From assembly GCA_020832455.1 (NCBI GenBank), contig JAFIEQ010000013.1, positions 1-47,930 on the forward strand: a stretch of 47,930 nucleotides of DNA, given 5' to 3'. How positions within the stretch are numbered: the stretch's first letter is position 1; the number at the start of each line of letters is the position of its first letter. The stretch comes from Nitriliruptoraceae bacterium. GTDB lineage: Bacteria > Actinomycetota > Nitriliruptoria > Nitriliruptorales > Nitriliruptoraceae. The notes under the pieces are model-generated. The model was not told the origin of the DNA, made no database searches, and saw only the letters and a list, made by a program, of their open reading frames with translations. A program made the translations under genes and the position numbers. Shown one piece after another: positions 30,356 to 39,733 of this stretch.

Positions 30356-32451
30356 CCGATGCCGGGCTCCCGTCGTTCGCCGCGTACCGCGACGGCACCC
30401 GCTCCTTCGTGCCCGGGCTGCGGCCACAGGATGCGCTCGCGATGCCGCTCGGCGACGTGCTCGACCTGCTCCGAGTTCGCCACGGGGCCGCGGTCGATGT
30501 CGCGCTGTCGAACGACGCGGTCGACCTCGACGCCGACCTCGCCGAGCTGCCGCCCGCGGTGCGCTCCCCGGTCGCCGACCGCCCCGACAGCTCGTGGCTC
30601 GCGCGGACCAACATGGTGGGGATCAACCTGCGGACCGTGGGTGATCTCGGCAACGTGGTCAAGTACGGGCTGACGTTGCCGGGCGCGTTCGACGCGGTCC
30701 AGTTGCTGCCGTTCTGGGAGTCCGGCGTCGTCAAGAGCCTGTACGGGATGGCGAGCTGGCACCTCGATCCCGCGTTCTTCTCCGAGGAGCTCTACGAGCA
30801 GGCACCCGGCCTCGATTCCATCGGCCGGCAGCTGCGTGCCGTGTCCAACCTGCTGCACGTCACCGGGCGCACGGTCGGGCTCGACGTCGTGCCGCACACC
30901 GACCGGTTCTCCGAGCAGGTGCTGGCCAACCCCGCGCTGTTCGAGTGGATGCACATCCGCGAGCACCGCATCGTCGACCACACCGATGCGGTGCTCGAAC
31001 AGGCCGTACACGCCATCGCCACGTGGCTCGGTGAGCGCGGCCCGGCGCTGGCCGGCGAGACGTTGCCCGCCGACGCGGACGAGCTGTTCGCGCTGGACGA
31101 GGCCGCCCGCCTCCGGCTGATGTTCGGTGATCCGGGCGACGCCCACGGGCGGACCGAACGACGCATCGACCTGGTCAAGTACGTCAAGTGGTTCGGGCTC
31201 GAGCCGGTCCCGGCGACGATGGCGCCCCCGTTCCGGGGGATCGAGATCGACCCCGATCCCGACAAGATGGTCATCGACGAGCACGGCATGCAGTGGCCGG
31301 ACATCGTCATCAGCGAGCCGCAGTTCATGTCCCGGGTGTTCTCCCCGATGGCTCGCTACAAGCTCTACGAACGCGTCGACGAGAACCGTGACTGGGTCGT
31401 GGATTTCGATCGTCCGCGGCAGGAGACCTGGGACTACATCTGCGAGCACTACGCCCGCACGCGCCACATCGGCAACTTCGACTTCATGCGTGGCGACATG
31501 GCGCACGTCCAGATGTGCCCCGACGGGGTGCCCGCCGACCAGGTGGACGAGCACTACGACATCCACCGCGCCGTGAAGCGCCACATCCAGCGGGTCCACG
31601 ACGCGCCGTGGTTCGCCTCGTTCGCGGAGGCGTTCCTCCACGCGCGTGACGTCTTCCAGTACGGCGAGGAGTTGGACCACCTCGAGGCCGCCGAGGCCGA
31701 CGTCGTGCTGGGCGACCTGCAGTCGACCGTCGTCGGTGACGAGGAGTACCTGCCCCGGTTCCGTCGCTACCTCGACGACCTGGTCACCCGCCGCGCCGTG
31801 CCGGCCTACACCGTGATGACCGCCGACAAGGACGACCCCCGGTTCGACGCGTTCTACCGCGCGGGCAACGAGGCGCGGATGATGACGGCGCTGCTGTTGC
31901 CCGACATGCCCTCCTACGTCGGTCTCGGGTTCGAGATCCGCGACGTCCATCACGAGCCGGCGCCCAACGAGCACTACACCAAGCCGTTCGTCTTCGAGGA
32001 GACGGGCGACTCCAACGTCTTCCCGTCCAAGGCCCGCTTCTCCGACACGTACGTGTGGGGCACCAACGACGCGCTGTTCGCGCGCCTCACCGCGATCCGG
32101 ACCGTCGCCGAGGACCTGCTCGCCGAGTTCGGCGACGAGGCACGCACCCGCTGGCTGCTGCCACCGGACGCGACCGGGTTGCGCGGCCTGGTGGCGTGGA
32201 CGCAGGTCCCCGAGTCGCTGCCCGTCGGTGCCCGACCACACCTCTGCGTCGTCAACTACGACCTCGAGGCGAACTCCGGCTACCTCGGGATCCCGGCGCT
32301 GCCCGCCGCCGCGACGCTGGTCCCGATCTTCTCCACGCTCGGGTCCGACGCCCTGGACCCGACACCCGTCGGACACAACGGCTACGTGCATCGGCTCGAG
32401 GACGTGGCCCCCGGTGAGGGGCGGATCTACGTGATCGAGACCCGCAGCTGA
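30352..32451 (+). CDS. Divergent GH13-like TIM-barrel enzyme, specificity unknown
   Basis: AVQLLPFWESG, GLDVVPHTDRF (region I), DFMRGDMAHVQ (region II, D382), SFAEAFL (region III, E426), MTADKDDPR (region IV, D492); ATGA overlap with the kinase. Confidence 0.72.
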   Translation: MTDAGLPSFAAYRDGTRSFVPGLRPQDALAMPLGDVLDLLRVRHGAAVDVALSNDAVDLDADLAELPPAVRSPVADRPDSSWLARTNMVGINLRTVGDLGNVVKYGLTLPGAFDAVQLLPFWESGVVKSLYGMASWHLDPAFFSEELYEQAPGLDSIGRQLRAVSNLLHVTGRTVGLDVVPHTDRFSEQVLANPALFEWMHIREHRIVDHTDAVLEQAVHAIATWLGERGPALAGETLPADADELFALDEAARLRLMFGDPGDAHGRTERRIDLVKYVKWFGLEPVPATMAPPFRGIEIDPDPDKMVIDEHGMQWPDIVISEPQFMSRVFSPMARYKLYERVDENRDWVVDFDRPRQETWDYICEHYARTRHIGNFDFMRGDMAHVQMCPDGVPADQVDEHYDIHRAVKRHIQRVHDAPWFASFAEAFLHARDVFQYGEELDHLEAAEADVVLGDLQSTVVGDEEYLPRFRRYLDDLVTRRAVPAYTVMTADKDDPRFDAFYRAGNEARMMTALLLPDMPSYVGLGFEIRDVHHEPAPNEHYTKPFVFEETGDSNVFPSKARFSDTYVWGTNDALFARLTAIRTVAEDLLAEFGDEARTRWLLPPDATGLRGLVAWTQVPESLPVGARPHLCVVNYDLEANSGYLGIPALPAAATLVPIFSTLGSDALDPTPVGHNGYVHRLEDVAPGEGRIYVIETRS

Positions 32452-32488
32452 CCGTGGCGCCGCCCCCGGTGATCACATCGGGCATCGG

Positions 32489-33181
32489 TCACGTGGCGAC
32501 CGTGCTGCCCTCGTCCGCGCGTTGCTCGACCAGGTACGCACCCACGATGCCGGCGAGGGTCGCGAAGACGACCACGGAGAAGCTGCCGAGCACCACGTCG
32601 AGGATCCGCCCGATGCCCGCCAGGCCCGTGGTCTGACCGGTGATGGTCACCATCGCTGCCCGGTAGAGCGCATCGGCATAGGACTCGACGTCGCCGAGTT
32701 CGAACAGCAACTGGCTGGCCGCGAGGATGGTGATGAGGGTCACCGCCCCCAGCCACGCGACCCGGCCGCGCAGCCGCCGCCCGGCGGTCCGCGTCGCGCG
32801 CAGCGCCGAGGACAGGATCCGACTGGCGCGGAACAGGCGCAGGACCCGCACCGCCCGGAGCGCCCGGAAGATCCGCAGGAACGGCAGCACGAGGAAGATC
32901 AGCTGCCACCAGTTGCGCCGCAGGAACCGACGGCGCGACGGGGCCACGGTGAACCGCAGGGCGAACTCCGCCGCGAACAGGGCCACGATCAGCCAGGTGG
33001 CGATCTGGAAGGTGGTCCCGAGCGTCCCGTCCGGTTCGACGATCGTCTCGGCGAGGACGAGCAGCAGGAACGCGATGCCCAACGCGGACATCGGGGCGTC
33101 CAGGCGGTCGGCGATCTGATCGGCGAGGCGTTCGCGTTCGTCGTGGGGGAGCGTGCGCAGCGTCGCATCCTGCTCGTCCAT
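32489..33181 (-). CDS. Voltage-gated-like ion channel protein with atypical filter
   Basis: 6-TM layout; S4-like RIFRALRAVRVLRLFRASRILSSALRATRTAGRRLRG; pore-loop region TITGQTTG. Confidence 0.8.
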   Translation of the reverse strand: MDEQDATLRTLPHDERERLADQIADRLDAPMSALGIAFLLLVLAETIVEPDGTLGTTFQIATWLIVALFAAEFALRFTVAPSRRRFLRRNWWQLIFLVLPFLRIFRALRAVRVLRLFRASRILSSALRATRTAGRRLRGRVAWLGAVTLITILAASQLLFELGDVESYADALYRAAMVTITGQTTGLAGIGRILDVVLGSFSVVVFATLAGIVGAYLVEQRADEGSTVAT

Positions 33182-33388
33182 CGGATCCTCCGGATCGGGT
33201 CGTGGCATCTCGCCGCACGGCACGGTCGTCCGCCGATGGGGCGCGTCGACGCCATGGCTAGCACGCGCGGCGGGCGCCCGTCCGCCGGAACACACCACGA
33301 TCCGGGCGAGATCGAGGCGTACGATCCGGCGTTCCCGCGGTGAGGCCTCGGTGCGACCGGGCACGTCGGGAGCAGGACCGGGACGACC

Positions 33389-36238
33389 GTGGGGCGGGGG
33401 CGAGTCGGCTGGCGTCACGTGACGGGCGTGCTGACGCTGCCGTTGTTGCTGGTGACGAGCGTGGGCGGCGTCCTCGAACCGGCAGCCGCTGATGAGGCGA
33501 GCGAGCCCGCGGAACTGCACCACGTCGTCGTGATCGACGGGCTGATGGCCTCGGTGGCGGCGGACCGCGGGCTCGGTGACGTCCTCCAGAGCTACGGCAA
33601 CGACCAGATCATCACCGTCAGGGGCCAGGCCGGTGACCGGTCCGGCTCCGTGACGTTCCCCCGGGACCTCACGGTCGGCCGCCACGGCACGGAGGTGCTC
33701 GACCGCGGTTTCTCCGTCCACCTCGCCGACGACCGGGCGTGCGCCCCTCGGACGCTGTCGCTGGACGTCGAGGAGTTCGAGGCCCGCGGCGAGCAGCCCC
33801 GGATCTCGGCTGCCTTCGAGATCGAGTGCGTCGAGCCGGGCATGCGCGTCGCCGGGCTCGTGCGCTTCGGGACCGCCGTCCCGGTCGAGGCCGTCGCGGC
33901 GCCGCCGGTCCGTCCGCAGCCGCGCACCCTCGTCGGCGCTCCCGAGGTCCGCCGTGAGGTGGTCGTCCGGAACCTCGGCGCCGAGGCCGTGACCCTGCCC
34001 GCCGCCGCCATCGGCACGGTCGTGCAACCGTTGACGGGCGGCGTGGCTCCGGGTGCCGCCGACTGGCGGGTGGTCGCGGACGGCTGCCAGGCGGCGCCGC
34101 TGGCGCGGGGCGGATCCTGCAGCGTCGAGGTCGGGTTCCGCCCCGGTGCGGCCGGGCCCCGGTACGCACGCCTCGTGATCGATGACGCGCGGCTGGGCCT
34201 GCGCTCGACCGTCCTGGCGGGCTACGGCCGCGTGCTGCCGCCGCCCCCACCGCTCGATCCGTTGGCCGAGAGCCTCGGCCGGGTCGCGATCACGTTCGGC
34301 CAGCCGGTCACCACCGACGCGAGTCTGACCGCGGTGGTGGTCCGCCGCCGGGTCGCGGACGGCGGGACGTGGGCCGACCTGACGACCCTGCCGGCCCCGA
34401 TCTCGGATCGAACGACCCACGTCGACGCGACGGTCACGCCGGGGGTGCGCTACGAGTACGCGTTGGTCTCCGTCGGCGAGGACGGTCGCGGGCCGCAGGG
34501 ACCGTCGCGGGTTGCGACCAACGCGCGCAGTGACGTGCTCGGGTTGGTGAACGGGGAGACCGCGGTCGGGATGCGGGCGGCAGGTCAGCCGCTCGACTGG
34601 CTCGCCGTGGCCGGGGAGCGGTCCCGCCTGGCGGTGGCGCCCTCGCCCGACGGGCGTTGGGTCGCCGAGGCGCGAGGGTGGCGCGGGGATGCCGACCTGT
34701 GGAAGCGGCCAGCGGTCGGTTCCGGCAAGCCGCTCGCGCTGACCGACCTCCCGGGCGAGAGCATCGACCCCGCATGGTCCCCCGACGGACGGACCATCGC
34801 GTTCACCAACGTGGTCGCCGGGACGCGATCGGTGTGGACGGTGCCGGCGGGCGGAGGCACGCCGAGGAAGGTGCGTGACGGGGTCGCCAACCCGAGCTGG
34901 GACCGTGACGGCCGACACCTGTTCGTCGAGGACCACCGCCCGGGCAGCGGCAGCCTCGCGGGGTTGGTGCGGCTGTCGCTGACCGGCACCCTCGAGGCCG
35001 TCCCGGGTGGGTCGCTTGGGCGCGAACCGGCCGTCTCGCCGGACGGTCGGTTCCTCGCCTACACCGTCCCGAACAGCAGGAACGAGACGGTCGTGGTCGT
35101 GATGAACCTCGGGCGCGAGGGCCAGGGCCATGCATGGGCGTCGAAGCAGGCGTACACGGCCCCGTCCTGGAGCGTCGATGGTCGCCGACTGGTCGTCGAG
35201 GTCACCACCGATCCCGGGACGAGCCGCCGCAAGCGGGGACTCGGCACGTTCACCGTCGCGACCGGCAGCGGCGGCGACCCGGTGCTCACGCGACAGGGGA
35301 CCGACCTCGTGTCGCTCGACGTCGCCGCACCCGCGCCGCGAGCGTTCGGCGTGCACCTCACCTCGGCGCCCGCACGGACCGGGCCGGCGGCGAGCGTGGG
35401 CTTCGGGGTCTGGCAGGCGCCGTCGGGCACGAGCGTGACCTGCAGCCTGAACGGTGCGAAGGCGCAGCCGTGCTCCTCGCCGTGGAAGGGGTCCGGGCTC
35501 GCGACGGGACGGCACCGGCTCGTGATCGAGGCGCGCGAGCTCTCGGGCGTCCGGACGGTCACCTCGCACGTCTGGGACGTCGACGCGACGGCACCCACGG
35601 TCACGGTCACGGCGCCACCGCGGGTGACCCTCGGGGACCGTGTGGGCATCAGCTACCGGGCGAGCGACGCGAGCGGCGTCGCCAGCTACGACGTGCGCAC
35701 CCGTGTGGCGCGCTCCGACGGTGCCTTCGGTGACTGGGTGCTCCCCGCGGGTTGGCAGGGCACGACCGCCACCGCTCGCAGCGTGGCGATCGTCCGCGGA
35801 CGCGAGGTCTGCGTCTCCGTGCGGGCACGCGACACGCTCGGCAACCGCTCGGCGTGGAGCGCGCCACGCTGCACCTCCCGTCCGTTGGACGACCGATCGC
35901 TGGCGACCTCGTCCGGCTGGTCCCGCGGGACCGGTTCGTCGTTCCTCGACGGCACCATCACCTCCACGACGCGTGCCGGCGCGGAGCTCACCCGCGGCGA
36001 GGTCCGTGCCCGCCAGGTCTCCGTCATCGCCACACGCTGTCCGACCTGTGGGACCGCCGACGTGTTCATCGGCACCACCCGCGTCGGACGTCTGGACCTC
36101 ACCGCGCCGACCACGCGGCGGCAGCAGGTCATCGCGCTGCCGGTGCAACCGGCGGTGCGCACGGGCAGGCTCACGATCCGCACGACCTCCTCGGGCCGGC
36201 CCGTCGCCATCGACGGGGTCGCCGTGCGCCGGAGCTGA
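33389..36238 (+). CDS. Large secreted multidomain protein (ASPM/SPD-2/Hydin-like, PD40 beta-propeller, Ig-like)
   Basis: Signal peptide; SCSVEVGFRPGAAGPRYARLVI; SPDGRWVAEAR, SPDGRTIAFTN, SPDGRFLAYTVP repeats; VTVTAPPRVTLGDRVGISYRASDASGVASYDVR. Confidence 0.75.
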   Translation: MGRGRVGWRHVTGVLTLPLLLVTSVGGVLEPAAADEASEPAELHHVVVIDGLMASVAADRGLGDVLQSYGNDQIITVRGQAGDRSGSVTFPRDLTVGRHGTEVLDRGFSVHLADDRACAPRTLSLDVEEFEARGEQPRISAAFEIECVEPGMRVAGLVRFGTAVPVEAVAAPPVRPQPRTLVGAPEVRREVVVRNLGAEAVTLPAAAIGTVVQPLTGGVAPGAADWRVVADGCQAAPLARGGSCSVEVGFRPGAAGPRYARLVIDDARLGLRSTVLAGYGRVLPPPPPLDPLAESLGRVAITFGQPVTTDASLTAVVVRRRVADGGTWADLTTLPAPISDRTTHVDATVTPGVRYEYALVSVGEDGRGPQGPSRVATNARSDVLGLVNGETAVGMRAAGQPLDWLAVAGERSRLAVAPSPDGRWVAEARGWRGDADLWKRPAVGSGKPLALTDLPGESIDPAWSPDGRTIAFTNVVAGTRSVWTVPAGGGTPRKVRDGVANPSWDRDGRHLFVEDHRPGSGSLAGLVRLSLTGTLEAVPGGSLGREPAVSPDGRFLAYTVPNSRNETVVVVMNLGREGQGHAWASKQAYTAPSWSVDGRRLVVEVTTDPGTSRRKRGLGTFTVATGSGGDPVLTRQGTDLVSLDVAAPAPRAFGVHLTSAPARTGPAASVGFGVWQAPSGTSVTCSLNGAKAQPCSSPWKGSGLATGRHRLVIEARELSGVRTVTSHVWDVDATAPTVTVTAPPRVTLGDRVGISYRASDASGVASYDVRTRVARSDGAFGDWVLPAGWQGTTATARSVAIVRGREVCVSVRARDTLGNRSAWSAPRCTSRPLDDRSLATSSGWSRGTGSSFLDGTITSTTRAGAELTRGEVRARQVSVIATRCPTCGTADVFIGTTRVGRLDLTAPTTRRQQVIALPVQPAVRTGRLTIRTTSSGRPVAIDGVAVRRS

Positions 36239-36287
36239 GCGACCCGTCCACGCGCTGCTGTCCGGTCCAGCCCGCCTCGGACGAGCG

Positions 36288-36890
36288 TCAGCCAGGCGCC
36301 CCGGTCCGGCGTCGTCGGCGTCGTTCGCGTCGTGCCGCGAGCCCGCGGCGGGCGGCGCCGAACAGGGCGACCACGACCGCCGTCCCGGCCACGAGCAGCA
36401 CCAGGACCAGCGCCAGCGCGAGCAGGGGGTTGGTCACCGCGAACCAGACCACCACCGCCACCAGGCCGTCCTCGACCAGGCTCGCGCCGATGTTGCTGGC
36501 CGGTTCCGGTGAGCTGTTGATGGCCAGCCGGCTGGTGGCCTTCGCCGCGTGCGCGGCGAACGCGAGCCCACCCGATCCCGTCGCGGCCAGGGCCTGCGAG
36601 ACCGAACCCGCATCCCCCGACAGCACCGCACCGAGCGCCGCCGCGCCGAGCGGACGGATCACGGTGTGCACCGTGTCCCAGACGCTGTCGAACCACGGGA
36701 TCTTGTCGGCGACGAACTCGAGCGCGAACATCCCGAGGGCCACGACGAGGATGTCGGTCCGTGTCAGGGACTCGGGCACGTCCGCGACCCCGGTCCGCCC
36801 GAGGATGCTCAGCAGCGCGACGACCCCGTAGAGGTTGATGCCCGACGCCCATCCGGAGCCGGCGACCAGTCCGAGCAGGGCCGTGTCCAT
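36288..36890 (-). CDS. DUF4126 family membrane protein
   Basis: GLVAGSGWASGINLYGVVALLSILGRTG...FVADKIPWFDSVWDTVHTVIRPLGAAAL. Confidence 0.8.
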   Translation of the reverse strand: MDTALLGLVAGSGWASGINLYGVVALLSILGRTGVADVPESLTRTDILVVALGMFALEFVADKIPWFDSVWDTVHTVIRPLGAAALGAVLSGDAGSVSQALAATGSGGLAFAAHAAKATSRLAINSSPEPASNIGASLVEDGLVAVVVWFAVTNPLLALALVLVLLVAGTAVVVALFGAARRGLAARRERRRRRRTGAPG

Positions 36891-38296
36891 CAGCGCGTCC
36901 CGTGGACCGTGAGCCGCCGGTGGACCGCGTCCTCGACGAGCCCGTCGAGCCGATCCGGTGCGAGGCCGGCGTCGCGGACCAGGCTGCTGGCGACGAACGC
37001 GACGTCCGTGCGCCGCTCGAAGCGACGCAGCACCTCGCCGGGGTCCACGCCGTCCAACGCCCCGGCGCTCGCCAGCCGCGTGACGGCGCGCCGCCGCTGC
37101 CAGCCGGCGGGGATCGCGTCGAGGAGCTCGACGGCGAGCTCCCACCGCAACGGTGCGAGGGTTTCGGCGTCCAGCAGCTGCAGTCGCGCCATCGCCTGGT
37201 CACAGCCGCGCAGCGCCCGGGCGAGCTCGTCGCACCGTGCACGCTCGGATCGCGTCCCGGTGTCCCCGGACGCCGAGGCACCACCGTCGGGCTCGGGCGC
37301 CGCATCGTCGGCCAGCGCCCGCAGGTCGCGGCCGGGATCGGCGGGCGAGCCGACCGGGACGGGGGCCGTGCCGTCCTCGGTGGGGGTCCCGTCGCGATCG
37401 CCGGGTTCCGTCCCACCGTCGGCGGCGCCGTCATCGCTCGCGTGGTCGTCGGAGGGAGCCTCGGCGGCGGGTGCCGCGGCCGCCGCGGTGACCCCGACCT
37501 CGGCCAGCTCGGCACCCACGAGGTCGGCATCGACCAGATCGGCCGCCCCGAGCTCGATGCCGCCGAGCTCGATGCCGCCCAGTTCCGTGCTCCCGAGGTC
37601 GATGTCCCCGAGCTCGGTGGATCGCGACCCGCCGTCGTCCGTCCCGCGCTCGTCGGGCAGGCGGTCGAGCTGGGCCTGCTGATCGGCCAGCCGTCGCTCC
37701 GCTGCGGCGAGGCTCTCGTCGGGATCCGTGGGACCGTCGTCGGTGTCGTCGGTCCGCGCTCCCGCACGCGACGCCCCGGCAGCCCCAGCGGCCCCGGCGG
37801 CCACCGCCGCGGCCGTGGCGGCCCCCGGCGGGGTCAGGCCACCGGCATCCTGGGGTGGTGTCGAGCGGTCGGGGGCGGCCCACGACGCGTCCGGCGGCGC
37901 CGGCTCGCCCGCGTCCCCGGATGGCTCGGGCGCCCCGGGTGGCGGCGGCGGACCGGCCAGGTGGCGGTCGATCGACTCCTGGACCATCTGGGCCCGTGCC
38001 TGCGGATCGCGCAGGTCGTCGACGAGCCGAGCGAGGTCGTCGTCCTCCATGTACAGCAGCTGGTCCGCGATCCCACGTACCTGCTCGGCGTCCAGGGTGC
38101 CCCCGCTCGACTCCTCGAGCTGGGCGGCGATCTGCGGGGCGCCCCGCTCACTGAGGGCGCGGGCGAGCAGGCGCCGTTCGTCGGGGGTCAGGCCCCGCAA
38201 CAGCCGGACCGCCTCCGCCAGGATGCGCCCACGACCGAACATCCCGTCGGCCTGTCGCCAACGGTCGAGCAGCGCCGCGACCTGTTCGACGGGCAC
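36890..38296 (-). CDS. Hypothetical protein with disordered linkers and pentapeptide-like repeats
   Basis: 468 aa; 3 nt downstream of the flotillin stop; helical N terminus, Pro/Ala linker, STELGDIDLGSTELGGIELGGIELGAADLVDADLVGAELAEV. Confidence 0.75.
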   Translation of the reverse strand: MPVEQVAALLDRWRQADGMFGRGRILAEAVRLLRGLTPDERRLLARALSERGAPQIAAQLEESSGGTLDAEQVRGIADQLLYMEDDDLARLVDDLRDPQARAQMVQESIDRHLAGPPPPPGAPEPSGDAGEPAPPDASWAAPDRSTPPQDAGGLTPPGAATAAAVAAGAAGAAGASRAGARTDDTDDGPTDPDESLAAAERRLADQQAQLDRLPDERGTDDGGSRSTELGDIDLGSTELGGIELGGIELGAADLVDADLVGAELAEVGVTAAAAAPAAEAPSDDHASDDGAADGGTEPGDRDGTPTEDGTAPVPVGSPADPGRDLRALADDAAPEPDGGASASGDTGTRSERARCDELARALRGCDQAMARLQLLDAETLAPLRWELAVELLDAIPAGWQRRRAVTRLASAGALDGVDPGEVLRRFERRTDVAFVASSLVRDAGLAPDRLDGLVEDAVHRRLTVHGTR

Positions 38297-38299
38297 GGC

Positions 38300-39733
38300 T
38301 CAGTCCTCGTCGTCGAACTCGCCGTCGACGTCGCCCTGCCCGGTCAGCCCCCGCAGCAGCGCCGCGAGGTCGACCCCGGACAGGTCCTTGACGATCGGCA
38401 CGGTGGAGGACAACGCCTCCGTGACGTCCCCGGTGAGCTTGGACACGCCCGTCCCGGCACCGGAGCCGTTGGAGATGATCGTGGTCTTGCCGGCGCGTGA
38501 CAGCGGCTCGGACGCGGCGGCGACCACGTCGGGCAGGACCTTGAGCGCCTCGAGCGACAACCCGCCCTCGGTGTAGGCGGCCAACGCCTCGGCGAGCTTG
38601 CGCCGCGAGGTGGCCTCCGCCTCACCACGGGCCAGGATCGCCGACGCCTCGGCCTCCCCGGTCTCGCGGAGCCGTGCTGCCTCGGCGCGGGCCTCGAGCT
38701 CGATCGCCTCCGCCGCACGGGCGCGACGGATCTTGGAGGCCTCCGCCTCCTGCTCGGCCTGGAAGCGCTCGGCCTCCGCGCGGCGTTCCTGGGCGAACTT
38801 GTCGGCCTCGGCGCGCTCACGCACCGTCGCGTCCAGCTCGCGGCGCTGGCGCTCGGCCTCGCGCTCGGCGATCTGGATGTCCTGGACCTTGGTCTCCATC
38901 TCCCCGGCCTTGAGCGCCCGGGCGTTGGCGACGTCGACCTCCTCCTTGATGGAGGCCTTGCGCAGGCTCAGTTCGCGTTCGGAACCGGCGACCTCGGCCT
39001 CGACCGACAGGCGGCGACGCTCCTTCTCCAGCCGGGCGTCCTCCTCCTGCAGCGAGGCATCCCGGTCGTTGTTGGCCTGGGAGATACGCGCGTCACGACG
39101 GGCGCGCTCGATCTCCGGCACACCCAACGCGTCGAGGTAGCCGTTCTCGTCGGTGATCGACTCGAACACGAACGACAGGAAGGCGTAGCCGAGGCTCTGC
39201 AGCTCGTCGGCCGCCTTGGACTTGAGGTCCTCGGTGAAGCGGGCCTGATCGGTGTAGAGGTCGACGACCGACAGGCCGGCCACGATGGTGCGCAGGTGAC
39301 CGGAGACCACCTTGGTCAGCGCGTCCTGGATCTCCGCGACCGACATGCCGAGGAAGTTCGATGCGGCCATGCGCACGATCGGGAAGTCGGTCTCGCGCTC
39401 CGCGGGCGTGACCGGGACCTTGACCGTGGCGGTGCCGTTGACGTTGATCGGGGTGCGCTGGTCACCGGCGAGCACGCCGCGCAGCTGCACGTCGAGCTGC
39501 ATCGCGTGCAGCGGGAAGGTCGATGCCTCCTCGATGAAGGGGGTCACGAACGTCCCGCCACCGACGATGACCCGGAACCCGTCCCGGTCCTTCTTCGCCC
39601 GGCGCCCGTAGACGATCAACGCCTCGTCGGGGCCGATACGGCGGTAGCGGCGGCGGTAGACGAGCCACAGGATCAGCGCGGCGAACGCGAACAGCAACCC
39701 GTAGCCGAGGACGGTGATGAACGTCTGGATCAC
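38300..39733 (-). CDS. Flotillin/SPFH domain protein
   Basis: N-terminal TM; GGGTFVTPFIEEASTFPLHAMQLDVQL; heptad E/A/R-rich domain; GEAEASAILARGEAEA; GTG start. Confidence 0.9.
   Translation of the reverse strand: MIQTFITVLGYGLLFAFAALILWLVYRRRYRRIGPDEALIVYGRRAKKDRDGFRVIVGGGTFVTPFIEEASTFPLHAMQLDVQLRGVLAGDQRTPINVNGTATVKVPVTPAERETDFPIVRMAASNFLGMSVAEIQDALTKVVSGHLRTIVAGLSVVDLYTDQARFTEDLKSKAADELQSLGYAFLSFVFESITDENGYLDALGVPEIERARRDARISQANNDRDASLQEEDARLEKERRRLSVEAEVAGSERELSLRKASIKEEVDVANARALKAGEMETKVQDIQIAEREAERQRRELDATVRERAEADKFAQERRAEAERFQAEQEAEASKIRRARAAEAIELEARAEAARLRETGEAEASAILARGEAEATSRRKLAEALAAYTEGGLSLEALKVLPDVVAAASEPLSRAGKTTIISNGSGAGTGVSKLTGDVTEALSSTVPIVKDLSGVDLAALLRGLTGQGDVDGEFDDED

Noticed and set aside
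30142-32391. 749-aa minus-strand ORF antisense to the GH13-like gene
   Set aside because: Low-complexity V/H/D/R-rich translation, no motifs; the plus frame has recognisable catalytic regions.
32489-36148. 1219-aa minus-strand ORF covering the ion channel gene and antisense to the secreted protein gene
   Set aside because: Only the last 230 aa (from 33181) look like a real protein; the rest is Arg/Gly/Asp-rich antisense translation typical of GC-rich DNA.
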